Below, piece by piece: positions 37,340 to 49,437 of a DNA stretch of 64,000 bases (the stretch's first letter is position 1; the number at the start of each line of letters is the position of its first letter). The stretch is from contig JAQFVV010012477.1 of the NCBI GenBank assembly GCA_028023455.1, positions 4,607,365 through 4,671,364 of the forward strand. The letters run 5' to 3'. The notes below the pieces were generated by a model. The model saw only the letters and a program-made list of their open reading frames with translations. It was not told the DNA's origin and did no database searches. The stretch is from Epiperipatus broadwayi. Lineage: Eukaryota > Onychophora > Udeonychophora > Euonychophora > Peripatidae. Position numbers and translations under genes: made by a program.

Positions 37340-38640
37340 TTATTATTATCAAGGGCACCACTAGGCCATTGTTGACCTAGAAAATTTAATTTATAGTGAG
37401 TAAAAAGTTGATGATAATGAACAGAAATGCTGCCAGCTAGACCCAGAGAGAGAAAGAGACCATAAACACTGTTCTGAAAATTGAGGCCCAAGACATATGT
37501 TATCCAAAAACAAATATAATTATTAATAATTTTAATAATTTATTAAATACAAAACAAATATTAGTCAAATTAAAATATAAAAGTTTGATTTAAATTCCCC
37601 TACTTTATTTGTCAGAGAGTGCACGAGAATATTGTGGCATTAACCATTTCAAAAAACAGCTTTGTTTTCTCATCTAAGAGTTAAAGAGATTTATAATTTT
37701 TTTCTGCCAGAAATTAGCTTTCCTTAACTCTGTGAAAACAATGGTACAACCCAAAGATGTCATATGCCTGAAAACACCCAGAAGAAGTCATTACAATTAT
37801 GACTCTTAAAGTTAACTCCCTACAAGCAAAGATAAAAGATTACAATTTTATATAATCTGAAATATAGGAAACAAAATCTCTACAGTTTAAGAAAACCAGA
37901 ACTATATAATCGATAAAATGCTAACCAAAAGATTTACGGTCTGCAGGAAGCACAAACCCCAATTGAACTAATTTACTCTTAAATAAAAAAGGTAGGTGAT
38001 CTAAAAAACTACTATTATCTGCCAAAGCTTTTAACAATATGATAATAATGAAAAACAATGATTATAAAATATTAACTCACAATACACTCACCGACAAATT
38101 GACAAAAAAATTATTAATTTAATTACCTACAACTTATAGATTTTACAAAAATACATCTAACAACAAAAATATTAATAAGATGAAAATGATTATGAATATG
38201 CCTATCATAGATTTATAAAATTTAGAGATTTTACCATGGTTAAAATAGAATATGTTCAGTTACCTTTGAACATTCAGTTTTACCATACAATTGATTCCAG
38301 CAATGTACACACAGTTTAGATCTCTTTAGAATTTATTACAAAAGTTTTTGATTTCCATTTATGGTCAGGAGTATTAAGGCAATCTCTAGGACCAGTTGTG
38401 GACAGGTTTTAGGTCATGTCCATAATGACACAGTCGTGGAGCTCTAGGGTCTGCCTGGAAGGTTTTTTGCATCCATACTTTTAATATGATTCTTCAAGGT
38501 GAGTAATTTCTGCATTATGACTGGATAGTAACAATCCACAGTATTAATCACAGTTTCTTTAGCAGTTAGTAATCAACAATTAGAAAATGGCAATTTAATC
38601 TTCTCTGAGTTGTCTGGACTTCACAGTTCACAGCAAAAAT
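37340..38640. repeat. Possible diverged relative of the spacer at 52550-53770
   Basis: Scattered similarities occur in the same order: 'agacccagagagag' here and 'aaacccagggagag' at 52665, 'gagtgcacgaga' and 'gagtgcatgcga', and the block around 38365-38465 compared with 53590-53700. By eye the match is weak and interrupted. No coding sequence was recognised. Treat as a hypothesis. Confidence 0.3.
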
Positions 38641-38649
38641 AAATTTTGA

Positions 38650-39710
38650 TTTAACTAACTTCCCTACACAATTAGCAAATATAAAAATATAACACATCAT
38701 CACTCCATCATTAGCAAATATAAAAGGTATAATCCTCTCAATCAAAAATATAAAGCTTTTATATGCAATGGTTATCTCTCGACAGATCTTAATTAAAAGT
38801 TGTAACTAAGATTTGTCTGTTATCTTTCGTTAGATCTTAATTATGATCTTAATCAGGGTTATTATTATCTTATGTCTTTATTTTTAACACCACTTTAATA
38901 AATGAGTTTCTGCTTTTTTTTTTTAAAAAAAAAATTATAACAAACAAAACCAAAAAGAAAAGAAACTTATCTCAATCAAAACTCTTTTTTAATTAAAATG
39001 TTTTTACAATTTCCATTTATAATTGAATGCGTGTGTTATGATACATACTCTTAATAAATAAAAAATAACAAAATCAAAATTTTTAAATCTGATTTTCTCT
39101 TTCTTTTAAAATCTCTAAAAATATACATTTTAGTTTTGATTTTCTGATGGTTGTCTTTCATATCAGGTTCAATATACCTATCTCTAAAGAGATGTTAGCC
39201 TTAATTACCATGTGTTAGATATTCAACTGTCTGGTTATTATACTGTGTGACAAAATGATAAATTACTCTGAAGTATATATAAATGTGAGAAATAACAATT
39301 ACTGGATATCTTAGAGTTATGTCAATAATCTACACTAATATAGCAATTGCTTATAATGATATTAGTAACAGGATAATCAATCAATTTAATTTTAAAGTGT
39401 GAATATTTGCTCACTAAATTTTTATAAATTAGCCAATTTAAAATAGTAAACAACGTCTTTGATCTTACATTTTTTTCTTTAATAACTAACTGATCTTTTT
39501 TAATAAGTAAATAGTTAACATCTTTTATATTACATTTTTGTTTGACTTAAGATAAATAATCCAACAAGTATACACATTCATTTGAACAAATGTATTTATT
39601 TACAAAAACGAACATTTTTTTTGACTTTAGGCATTTGTTAGAAGTTATTTTTCTTTTTTTTAAATATTATTTACAATACAACAACATTTTAGATGAAAAT
39701 TAAAACAATA
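38650..39710. other. AT-rich non-coding DNA
   Basis: A small duplication of 'attagcaaatataaaa' lies at 38668-38726. Nothing else was recognised. Confidence 0.5.
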
Positions 39711-39714
39711 AAAC

Positions 39715-40190
39715 AATATCAGTAGTAAAGCTGTTTGATTCTTCTTCTATTGCAAAATCATCTCTTTTAAAATAACTATGAACAGATCTTCTCCATGGTG
39801 TAGATGCCACCACATGGATTCTACCAGGTAGTTGTACACCTTCCAGAAATCTGAATAGATACTCAAGCTTGTTTTTATGTTGTCAAATGTGGCTTGCAGA
39901 TATGCAGACCAGAGGTCTAGTATAGCATGCCAGTTCTGGATACATCCAATCCCTCATGGACCCCTTATTGTGTCAGCTCATCATGACTCCAGTAGTAAAA
40001 GTATGCAGAACTTTAGGCAAAGCAATTTGTGAGCCATCGAACCACATATCATTCTGAATTGAAGACCTTCAATGACATGATTTTGACTTGCACTCAAAAT
40101 GGTAGTTTGGAGTGGTCTTCATTACCATAGCTCAGCCAAAAACACAGTTCTTTACCAAGAGTAGTTTGTTCAGAACCATGGCAATGGTTT
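39715..40190 (-). pseudogene. Decayed DNA-transposon transposase, probably Merlin/IS1016-like
   Basis: Read on the minus strand, a single frame of about 158 codons is interrupted only by four TGA codons and no frameshift. It reads LLLVKNCVFG, then YHFECKSKSCH, then SSIQNDMWFDGSQIALPKVL. The arrangement of a Cys pair followed by S-I-x3-x-W-F-x-G-S-x-l-x-L is the zinc-binding N-terminal pattern of Merlin (ISXO2-like DDE) transposases. Further along are GSMRDWMYPELACYTRPL and LPGRIHVVASTPWRRSVHSY. All four stops are TGA, and at the CH-TGA-RSS site an Arg is expected, so they fit decayed CGA codons. No terminal inverted repeats were identified. It could alternatively be another transposase family, but a former protein-coding frame is well supported. 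Confidence 0.55.
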
Positions 40191-40356
40191 TAAAAATTAT
40201 TTGTAGCTAATGCTCCATCATTAAAATGTAATATAATAATTTTTTCAATTGTGAGAAATTAACATAACACACTATAGCCTTGTAAATGGTATATTTAATT
40301 GTTTGGGGCTAGCAACAGCATCATCCAGATTTTTGTACTGGCAGTGATACTAATAA

Positions 40357-40512
40357 CTAATGTTCATGTAAATACAAATAATCTTTAACCTCAAACAAAA
40401 GAGCTATTATACATTTGATGTAATAACTAGTTTGGCTTTTGTCAATTAGTAGTAATTAATAATTTATTAGTAATATCAAAGATTAAAGATTATTTCTATT
40501 TACATGGATATT
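40357..40512. repeat. Short inverted repeat, arms about 30 bp
   Basis: 'tgtaaatacaaataatcttta' (40364-40386, approximate) is inverted at 40480-40508. It lies just beyond the transposase remnant and might be a MITE relic. No link to that transposase is shown. Confidence 0.4.
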
Positions 40513-40514
40513 AT

Positions 40515-42510
40515 CTTCTCGTGTCTATTCTTTATTATAGTAACAATCGATGAAAATATTTAATTCAATATATATATACAAAGCAATCAAACCATTAAAG
40601 ATATGAGGCATTGCTGTAATATATGTAAATCTACTTGTATTATATCATATTTTATATATACAAGGAAAACTTAGATTAAGCTTTAAAAATAATATAGTGC
40701 TATGATCAAGTCAATAAGATTGCCATTACCAGGAAGCTTAAATGATTATTTTAATAACACACACATCTTAATTTAGCATTTTATATTTAGAGCAATCCTG
40801 TCACTAAATCTTTCACGCTATTAAGATGCATCTCATGTTTTATTTGCAGTTTTAAAAAGAATAATGATTAGGAGATTGGAAAAGTAGACACAAGAGGGAG
40901 AAACAAGAATATTATGTATTCAAATATATAATTTGTTTTTATATTCCGAAAATACCTTTAAATCGCTAGAGAGGTCATTTGCCTTTGTCAATAAAATAAT
41001 CAAAATGATTTTTTTTAAAAATATCAATTGCAATTTTAAATTGATTTTTTTTAAAAAATAATTCTTTAACTATTAACATTTCATTAAAATTTTTAATGTT
41101 TTTTGTTCTCTTATCAATTTCTTTTACATTAAATTTTATTACAGATTAAAAAAAATAATAATACATTTTTATTATGTTTATTTTAAAATAATTTTCTGCC
41201 TCACGTGATTTGCGTTTTTTAATGTCATTTATGCTAATTACTTTATAATGATTATTAAATTTTTTTTATCAAATTTTATTTATCTGTTTAATATTTATAT
41301 TTTACTGTTGAGTAATTATATTCCAAGAGAAAGTTTATTTGGTTTAATTTTTATGGTTTCTTTTTTTTTACGCATTATTGCTAGCTTATTTGATAAAATC
41401 GACCCGATTTATTCCATATTAAAATTATTCTTATTGTCTTCATTTTTCACACATTTATTAGGTTTCAATCAAATTATCAATATTCAAAGAAGCAATGCTA
41501 ATATAAATAAAAAAAATCATTATTTTGACTTTTAGAAAAATAGCATAAGACGCATAGAATAAATAAACACACATTTATAAATATATATCTTTAAAATTAA
41601 AAAAAATACATTTCTTACATCGCTTTTTAGTGTAGCTTTATCTTTTAACAGTTTCAAATGATTTACAGTCTTTATTAAAGCACTGAATTTAAGTGTGAAA
41701 GAATTGGATGTTTTAGATTTTGAAATCAAAGCAAAAAGATTAACATTTTTATACAAAGGATAAATAGATAACTGTTTAGAGATTATTAACCTTAATGTCC
41801 TATTTTAAATTTGGATCATTAAACAATTTATTATTAATTTATAAATAGTAATAATTTAAGGCCAACTTAAAGCTCTTTTCCTAAAGGTAATAAAAATCAT
41901 ACTCTCATTAACTAAAGGAGTAAGATATCACACTCAACTGCACTAAAGACCAATAAAGAAGTTGTGGAAACTTTTATTCTGTAACTAAAAACAGTTGAAT
42001 ATTCATTTAATAATAAAAAAGGGGTTAAGTATTACTCATGTATTTATTAAAAGGCAATTAGTGTGAATATGTACTTTCTATAAATATGGCTAATGCATGG
42101 AAAGTTTTCATAATGTTCATAAAATAAATAAAAGAAAAGAGTATTTGGGATTTAATGAGCTGTAGGAGTCTTAGCCTAACCTAAGACATTTGGACAGATT
42201 GAAAAGCATATTAGAAGTAATAAACAAAAAATTTTTTTTCAATTAAAAAAAAAAAAATTGAAAAAAATCATGATTCTATCCATGTGACATTTGAGCAAAC
42301 AAATAATAGATTGAGTATTAATTCTGGGACCCTTAACTCTCAAATTTGTTATTCTACTATTATTCTAAACCACACAGGATGTTATAATTGATCTTTACAC
42401 AGATTTATATCTATATTTAATGTTAGAATAGTATAAATAAAAAGTAATTATTACTTATATATTTTCTGAAGAATGTTTATTGTGAATAATTGCTTGCTTT
42501 GTATTATATA
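40515..42510. other. AT-rich non-coding DNA
   Basis: No feature recognised. T-rich hydrophobic frames at 41248-41535 (plus) and 41532-41756 (minus) have no motifs and look like chance. Confidence 0.45.
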
Positions 42511-43137
42511 TATAAGGGATTTGAACATAGATTTTCAAGATCTCTTCAGCTATCTATTCTCTACTCTGTCTTATACAATCACTACATATGACCACACACA
42601 TGTGTAAAAAAACGATCTCCAATATACATATTTCGTGCTGAGCCAGCAGTCATCAGTTGGTCCAGCTCATTATCTCCCATATATATATATAATCAGTATT
42701 CGGTTATATTAAGATAGCATATTTTTAAACTTTAGTGAACAGGCTTCAATTTATTCCACTTTCCAACTTTCAGTTATCTATACCATTGAAAATCTGATGA
42801 TAGAATGCCCAAATTTCCATAACCATGTTGACTTTAAGTCAATCTGACCCATCATGTATAGAACATTGATCATTTAAATACACGATGAGCAGGATTCGTG
42901 CTAAATCTATAGTATTTTACTGAATGCAAGTATAATTTTTTTAATAAATATACTTGGGCTTATGTAATAATATAAGGATTTGCACAGACTTTCAAGATTT
43001 CTTCAGTTATCCACATGTGTGTGGTCATGGGCATCAGTTGAATGACATAGGGTGGGTAGTTGAAGAGAGCCCAAAAAATTGTGTTAAATCCCTTATATAA
43101 TTACATAAGTCCAAGTATATTTTTTAAAAAAATTATA
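42511..43137. repeat. Inverted repeat of about 53-bp arms with an outlying third copy
   Basis: Arm 42931-42981 ('aatatacttgggcttatg') is inverted at 43085-43137 ('cataagtccaagtatatt'), with a loop of about 100 bp. The loop start ('tttcaagatttcttcagttatc') is repeated in direct orientation at 42530-42555, next to 'tataagggattt', so an older partial copy lies 450 bp to the left. 'accacacacatgtg' at 42592 mirrors 'cacatgtgtgtggt' at 43013. Confidence 0.7.
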
Positions 43138-43139
43138 TG

Positions 43140-44034
43140 CGTATTCAATCAAATATTATATATATGTATATACACATTGAATCTTTGTCATTATTATTTA
43201 TAATATAGAAATGTGATTATAGAATATATACTTAAACATTAATTTTGTAAATCTACTACATTTTTACATATTAACAACATATTCTAGCTTATCAACACAA
43301 CAGAATTTTATAATTAAATAATATTTAAAAAAAGATTGGGTCTTGATTCACCATTTATTCTTTGGTACAATAAACCAAGATTCTTTGATCTTTATCTTTC
43401 TATCATTTATTTCTTCACATATTATGTCAATATTTTCTGGATTGAACACATTCATGTTGTTTTTTCATGATTATTAAATAGCTACACACTTTAAAAATTA
43501 GTTTTTGCTTTTCTGTATATAAGCAAGTGCTGCATTATTCTCATTCTTATATTTGACTTAGATATATCCCATCATCCACATATGAGTAGCCTGGTTACAA
43601 CTTCATGGCATGTACAACATTAGATTGATTCATCATAGCTACTTTATTTTTTATAATATTGATTAATTTATTCAATTTCAGAGCTGTCTAAAATCCACAT
43701 TAAAGTTAGTACATATAAAAATGAAACCCACTTTTGGGAATTTTTATTTATTATAATATGCTTCATATATATATTAGCATCATTGAGACTGGCCATTGCC
43801 ATATCGTAAATGTAAATTTCCAAATTTTTTATTTTGTCAAACTCAAACCTGCAGAAATAAATATTTTGATAAAAAAATCTCAAATTTCTATACTTATATA
43901 ACTCTGATACTTGAGACAAATAAGTAAAAAAATATATATTTAAAATATATAATGGTAAAATGCATTTGTATTTCTGGCCATGAATAGCACTGAAAGTATA
44001 TTACGTTTTGGAAATTAATATTAAAGTATATATT
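43140..44034. other. AT-rich non-coding DNA
   Basis: No feature recognised. Confidence 0.5.
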
Positions 44035-44430
44035 TTGGTATTGTGATATTTTTAATCCAAGTTTAATCCATTTACACTGATCCATAATTTTTTGTCTCCA
44101 GATCTCATCAGCAAATTTTCTTATTTCATGCATCACTCTCACATGTAAAATCCTTTTGAGTCTTTTACAATCTTTTCAGATTCAATTTTAAACTTTAATT
44201 GTCTATCTAATATCAATTTTTTAAAAATATCTTCAGTCCAGCTTAATTTTATTCCTTAATTCTTTCAATAATATCAGCAATATCTATTTATTTTATCATT
44301 GCTTTGTGTTTCATTTTTGATTATTTCTTGTTTTTCCTAACATATTTCTTTCTAATGGTCCCAAATATCTGTTTTGCTTTGCTATTATATGTTCAAGTTT
44401 CAAATCTATAAATAAGATCATACATATATC
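44035..44430 (-). pseudogene. RTE-type LINE copy 3, 3' fragment
   Basis: The minus-strand frame has MHEIRKFADEIWRQKIMDQCKWIKLG, matching the C-terminal MDEIRKCAGVLWKRE region of copy 1. The DNA similarity continues to about 44430 against 12160 of copy 1. Indels break the frame. It lacks everything upstream of the C-terminal domain, so it is a severely 5'-truncated copy. Confidence 0.8.
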
Positions 44431-44879
44431 AGCTACTTGTAATCAAGTATGGGCATTTCACCTCCAAGGAAAGAAAAGAAAAAAAAGTTCTAGAAATAAG
44501 TTTTTCAGTGGCTGCATAAACAATTTATGATACACAAAAATGTTCACTGATAAAACAGGCTCATCCAACTATATATTTGTTTAATATTTTGTGATGAGGT
44601 TATTTCATTTCATCTGTAGAAAACTTTTTTTTTTAAATACTTCAAAATCATACCTAATTGTAGCTCTGCAAAGGTTTCTATTATCTAATATATCTTTCCA
44701 ATATAAAACAAGCAATATCATACTTCTTAAAAATATCAGGGAAAATCAAAAACTATGCTCAAGTTTAACATTTGCTTTGCATGATCAATCTAGTGAAGTT
44801 GTGATTTTACAATCATGGACTTTACAGTAACACATCCATTAAGTCAAAGAAAAATAAAACTTCCAATACATTTGTATGT

Positions 44880-45190
44880 TGTCATTAGAGTGTCCAAATA
44901 ACAGTTCTATTGAATAGTTATTTCCTTGTGATCAAATAGACCCATCTTTTAATTTTTTAAAAGCAGAAGCACATAGGAGTCTGTGTTGTACCTCTACACC
45001 TAAGCCCATCTTTATAAAATTACCAAGATATTTAAATTGGTTTGAATTCATAAGTAGATTACTATCCAAGTTAAAAGTTGCTGAGGACTTCTCTTCTATG
45101 ATAAAGAACTTAAGGTTTTTGATATCAATTATTGATCCAAAATCTATAAATATTGTATTTAAAACAATAAGTACACTCTATCTTTTGAAC
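44880..45190 (-). pseudogene. LINE reverse transcriptase fragment (third family), C-terminal part
   Basis: The minus strand reads KNLKFFIIEEKSSATFNLD, then FKYLGNFIKMGLGVEVQHRL and ASAFKKL. This corresponds to the region just after the catalytic core (FxYLGS.I..DG...E...RL..A..AF..L) in a widespread animal LINE type. It is distinct from both the RTE copies and the remnant at 22408. It is probably the downstream part of the same insertion as 45705-45850, now split by the foldback. Confidence 0.6.
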
Positions 45191-45393
45191 TGAAAAAAAT
45201 CACTTGACCAATGGCATACTACATATTCAGAATCTTAAAAAGATGAAGTTGTGGTTTTTGCTTTCAATGAATAAAAAGTAAAAGTTCCACAATCAAACCC
45301 CTGTATCACATCTTGATTCTTGTTTTATTAAACTACCTATAACAAACAATCACATGATCACTATCTCATACTAGCACATAATTGTTATCAAAC

Positions 45394-45696
45394 AATTCAA
45401 AACAAAGCAAAACTCTCCATCAGTAGTGCCATCTTGTGCCAACAAGAGCAATTAATGGATGCCAGAAGGCTTGTGCATAAAATCCCTATCTGCATTAAAT
45501 CCTAAGATCTAGGTGTAGTGCTCTCAGATCCAAGACTCCTCACTGGTGAAGGCTACAAGCCAGAAACTAGTCTGGGGATATTGAATGAGTAGGCACTAGA
45601 TAGAGATTTTATGCACAAGCCTTCTGAAATCCATTGATTGCTCTTGTTGGCACAAGATGGCACTACTGTATAGAGAGTTTTGCTTTGTTTTGAATT
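45394..45696. mobile_element. Foldback element of 303 bp
   Basis: Terminal 'aattcaaaacaaagcaaaac' (45394) is perfectly inverted at 45677-45696. The arms extend about 100 bp ('gccatcttgtgcc' against 'ggcacaagatggc', 'aaggcttgtgcataaaat' inverted at 45609). The middle holds 'aaactagtctggggat', similar to a motif inside the nested foldback at 32722. A deleted relative lies at 32168. No coding. Confidence 0.85.
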
Positions 45697-45704
45697 TTTT
45701 AAAC

Positions 45705-45850
45705 AAACAATGTTGGAGTAATTACACAATCTTGTTTAACATCCAATTTCACTTTAAATATTTCACATTTTCTATCTGTAGTAATATTTACTCTCATTCC
45801 ATCATAATGAAACTGTATGATATGAACTAATTTTGAACAATGACATAAAT
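45705..45850 (-). pseudogene. LINE reverse transcriptase fragment (third family), core segment
   Basis: The minus strand reads IQFHYDGMRVNI, then FKVKLDVKQDCVITPTLF. This is the conserved block where intact elements have F.V..GVKQGCVLAPTLF, with a Gly to Asp change, so it is a decayed reverse transcriptase. It abuts the foldback on one side and the RTE endonuclease fragment on the other. Confidence 0.65.
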
Positions 45851-45851
45851 C

Positions 45852-46710
45852 TGTTTGATTAAAAGAACATTACATTCTTGAGATATATATGTTTTTGCTA
45901 ATTGAAATGTAATTAATTCCATTATACTTTCATGTGAGTGCTTCCTTATTCACTTTTATTTAAAAAAAAAGCATTCATAATACACAGTTTTTCTATTTGT
46001 TTGAATTTCATTAATCTGCATTCATTTTTATTTCCATCACCATAATCAAATTTACTCACATCATTTGTATTTTCAATTGTTCACCAATTTTAGCATTGTA
46101 GTCTTCCATGACAATTTTAAAATGTTGCTTGGTCCGATCAAAAGCATCTATAAAATATTCTCTAATTTTTTATCACAATGAAAACTTGGGGCATACATTT
46201 GATATCTGCCATTATCTTGCTATTATGTCCAATACATTATCAAACTCTACAATATTGTTCTTCCACTTTTATTTATATAAATTTCACAACATTTGTATTT
46301 CCAATATTCATTTCATTATACTAAAGTATATGTTTAGTTTTTAAATCAGGTGTTTCTTTAACTTCTAATTTTCCAAATTCTAAAAATATTGGATTTAATA
46401 TTACACAATTCTTTTTTTAATTCTTGCAATTTTTCATCAATTGAAAATGATCTGCCATTGTAAGCATGAAAATAAATGGTAATCATTAAATGAAAACTTT
46501 GGGTTAACCATCAGAGTTTTCGTATTAGCCTTTGTTTTTGGCCACCAATCACTACTTTGGCTGGTATTTTTGCACTCTCCTGGGAATAATGGTCATAATT
46601 TACTTTTATCTGTCATGATTTTAAAGTTTTAGAAGTAAAAAAGATCACTTTGGATGGCATGCATTAGCTATAATAACAAGAATGTAAGATGAAAATTAGG
46701 AATTAGTTTA
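45852..46710 (-). pseudogene. RTE-type LINE copy 4, endonuclease and 5' region
   Basis: DNA similarity to 13890-15000 of copy 1 in the same orientation. Shared landmarks are 'acaattttaaaatgttg', the Asp-His segment, 'ggccaccaa', 'ctcctgggaataa' and the 5' leader 'acaagaa' region. Indels destroy the frame. The reverse transcriptase half is absent and replaced at 45850 by a piece of another LINE, so this copy lost its 3' part, which is opposite to normal LINE truncation. Confidence 0.8.
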
Positions 46711-46768
46711 AAATAGAACTCATTATTGTCGTCATATATAGAGACACACACACAAGTGTATATATAAT

Positions 46769-47291
46769 AAAAATTGCCCCAAATTTACAACTCATTCAGA
46801 CTAGCCAAGAAAATAAAGTTTAAAACACCAGCAATGGTTTCAATGCTACAAGCAGACTTCTCAAGTGTAAAAAACTACAAAATAACAATATATTTAAACT
46901 ATAAATTACCCACAATTCCACTCCCCATACATCCTTAATATTAAATAACTTTTAAATAAGTTAATTGCTTCAGAATTATACATTTTTAATAATAAAAAAA
47001 TCTTACCAAAATTACACTTTTCTTTATTTTTATTTTTGTATTAATAAAGAATCTTCATTATTAAAAATAAAAATTTATGATTCTGAATCAATTAACTTAT
47101 ATAAAACTTCTTTTAATATTAAGGATGTATGGAAAGTAAGTGAATTTGTGGATAATGTTTAGTTTAAATATGTTGTTATTTTATAGTTCTTTACATTTGA
47201 GAAATCTGCTTGTAGCAGTGAAATCATTGATAGTGTTTTAAAGTCTATTTTCTTGGTTAGTCTGGTTGAGTTGTGAATTTGGGGTAATTTT
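46769..47291. mobile_element. Foldback element of about 523 bp, nearly a continuous palindrome
   Basis: The left arm (46769 to about 47005) and right arm (about 47037-47291) are reverse complements. Examples are 'cataccatccttaat'-type sequence near 46927-46940 against 'attaaggatgtatgg', and 'acaagcagac' against 'tctgcttgtagc'. The outer ends are 'aaaattgccccaaattt' and 'gaatttggggtaattttt'-like. The loop is only about 30 bp. No coding. It ends 60 bp before the left direct repeat of the large composite. Confidence 0.8.
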
Positions 47292-47326
47292 GATTATTTA
47301 TTGACTAGTTTAGCTTTATGCTTTTA

Positions 47327-47350
47327 ATATATATATATATATATATATAT
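47327..47350. repeat. (AT)12 microsatellite flanking the left direct repeat
   Basis: Pure AT units immediately before the TGTAACG start of the repeat at 47351. The same kind of AT run follows the right repeat at 59338, so an AT-rich target is plausible but a target-site duplication cannot be read. Confidence 0.85.
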
Positions 47351-49436
47351 TGTAACGATATATAAATATGCTGTTACATTAATTTAAAATAAAAACTTTT
47401 AAGTTTGCAAATAAAAATAAATTTATTAAAAACTAAAAGCTAAAAAAAATTAACGAGTTATTAAATGTGTATATGTATATATATTTGCATAGATGCAAAA
47501 CTTTAAAAATTATTTCTTTTTTTAAATAAAAAAAAAAAAGATATTTGAACGTACTTTTTTAGAAAAAAGTATAAGAAAAAGATAAAATATTTTTGTAAAT
47601 GGAAATGATTGTTTTATAAATAAATTGAAAAGCAAACTAGCCCTTGGGCTCTTATATAATTAAAAAGTCAGAGAAAAGTTATAGATAAGAGAATAAAAAG
47701 AATTAGCTTGACCAATGGAAGCACCAAGCATCAGCTCAGACCCTAATGAAAATGATGGATTAGTGACATTTTCTTCATTGAATCCAGAGGATGATTATAA
47801 AAGTAAAAATATTGAGTTCCAGACAGTGGCAGCTTGATTGTTTTTGAGAGGTGTGAAAGGACACACATATCACCCTCTCTCTCTTTATTTAAAAATGAAA
47901 TGATTGAAATACCAGGAATGAACCAGCTAAGGCCTCCTCCAGAACAACAGACCGGACTTTTCTACTGTAAGATATAAACAGAAATTTTTTTACTAAAAGT
48001 AATTAAGAACTTTAAAGATTTGATCAGCTAATCTAAAGTTTAAAAATGAACTTTTACCTGACTTATGTTTCAAATTAATTATAAATGTTTAATTTTTACA
48101 TATTTGTTTGCTAAAAAAAAAAATCATTTCCATTTTATTATTTTTTATTTGTATTAATATTTATTGTTTAAATTTTAAATGCATTAAAGTTAAGTTGGGC
48201 ATGGATGCCTGCATAGGTTCGCGTTTAATTATGTTTTTGTTTTCATATATGATTAAAATATATAGACATTCCGTAAATAAAGATATCTTACATTGAATAT
48301 ATAAAATGTATTTATTTGGATGTCTTGTTAGTTATTGGTGTCAATGTGGTATCTTATGATGAATGCCATTGGGTTTCTAGTGAATTCCCTCTGCAATTAC
48401 ATCAATAACTTTATATTTTGATCATGTATATTTATGTTGAAATGTTTTTGAGCATGTAATCTGTGTAGTTGAGATATTCTCAACATTAAACAACAAACTT
48501 TTATAAAATCCATCTGTCCGAATTTATATAAATGTTAAAATTTAAGTTGGGCATGAATGGCTATATAGATTTGTAAAGTTGTATTAATTAATTAGGGGAG
48601 GGTAATCTTAGGTTATTTATTTTGTAGCTAGATTGGGTCAATGGATTGGATATATTGGTATAATTTGTAGATGTAGTATGAGGTTTGCTAAGGGCAGGAT
48701 TTCCATTATACGCCACACACCTCTTTTTGCCTATGGAAGAGAATAGTAAGATGGAGTCCCTTCCTATGGATTTTTTTTTATTGTTCTTCTTGCCATACAG
48801 ATGTAACATTCCTGTATTGGACAAGAGTCAATGTCTTTCTCACCATGCTGTTTAGATGTACATTCCTGATGGTGTGGTATATATATATATTTTGTGCTGT
48901 CGTATTTCATGCTACATTGAATACATCAATGTATCAGATGGATTGACGCCAGTTTGACTGTGAACTTTTGGCCTAAGGTTAAATAAGAGAGAGAATATTT
49001 TTCTTTTCAAATACAATCTATGTAGTCTATTCATACTCTACAATCTTAATAAAAAACATTAAATTCATTTGTACGGACAATCTTAAAATTTTAAAATAAT
49101 TTAAATTAAGTGTTAATATTAAAATGTAAAATAATAAATATTATTCCTCAAATTTAAATGATTATATATGTACATAAATAAATATGGTTTGTGTGTTAAT
49201 TACTGGCAGTGGCTTTCATTTATATTAAGATATAAATTAAAGATATATAATATTATCTCTGTGTCTCCACTGAGCTAGTGACTTGGGCTAATGGTCTAAA
49301 TATAAAATAAAGTGGAATCTTAACAGCACACATCTGCCTACTTTATAATTTTTCTAGGTTCAAATGCCTAGATGGCACCTTTGTAGTACAGATTATGGTA
49401 AGATTCAATCTTCACTTTTTTTTGGATTGTTATAAT
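47351..49436 (+). repeat. Left 2.09-kb direct repeat (candidate 5' LTR)
   Basis: Starts TGTAACGATATA and ends near 'ttgttataat'. It pairs end to end with 57252-59338 with about 5% differences in the segments I compared. TATATAAT at 47653-47660 could serve as a TATA box. The ends have weak inverted symmetry (TGTAACGAT against ATTGTTATA) rather than a clean TG...CA. A primer-binding-site-like sequence follows at once. Its small internal frames are not preserved as proteins between the copies. I infer an LTR; other kinds of long terminal direct repeat are possible. Confidence 0.75.
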
Positions 49437-49437
49437 T

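Noticed and set aside
41248-41756. Two frames of 95 and 74 codons on opposite strands
   Set aside because: Highly hydrophobic or lysine-rich composition expected from T- and A-rich DNA; no motif, no similarity within the window.
48588-48824. Minus-strand frame in the left direct repeat and its counterpart at 58480-58695
   Set aside because: Present in both repeats only because the DNA is duplicated. The predicted proteins differ by frameshifts and have no motif.
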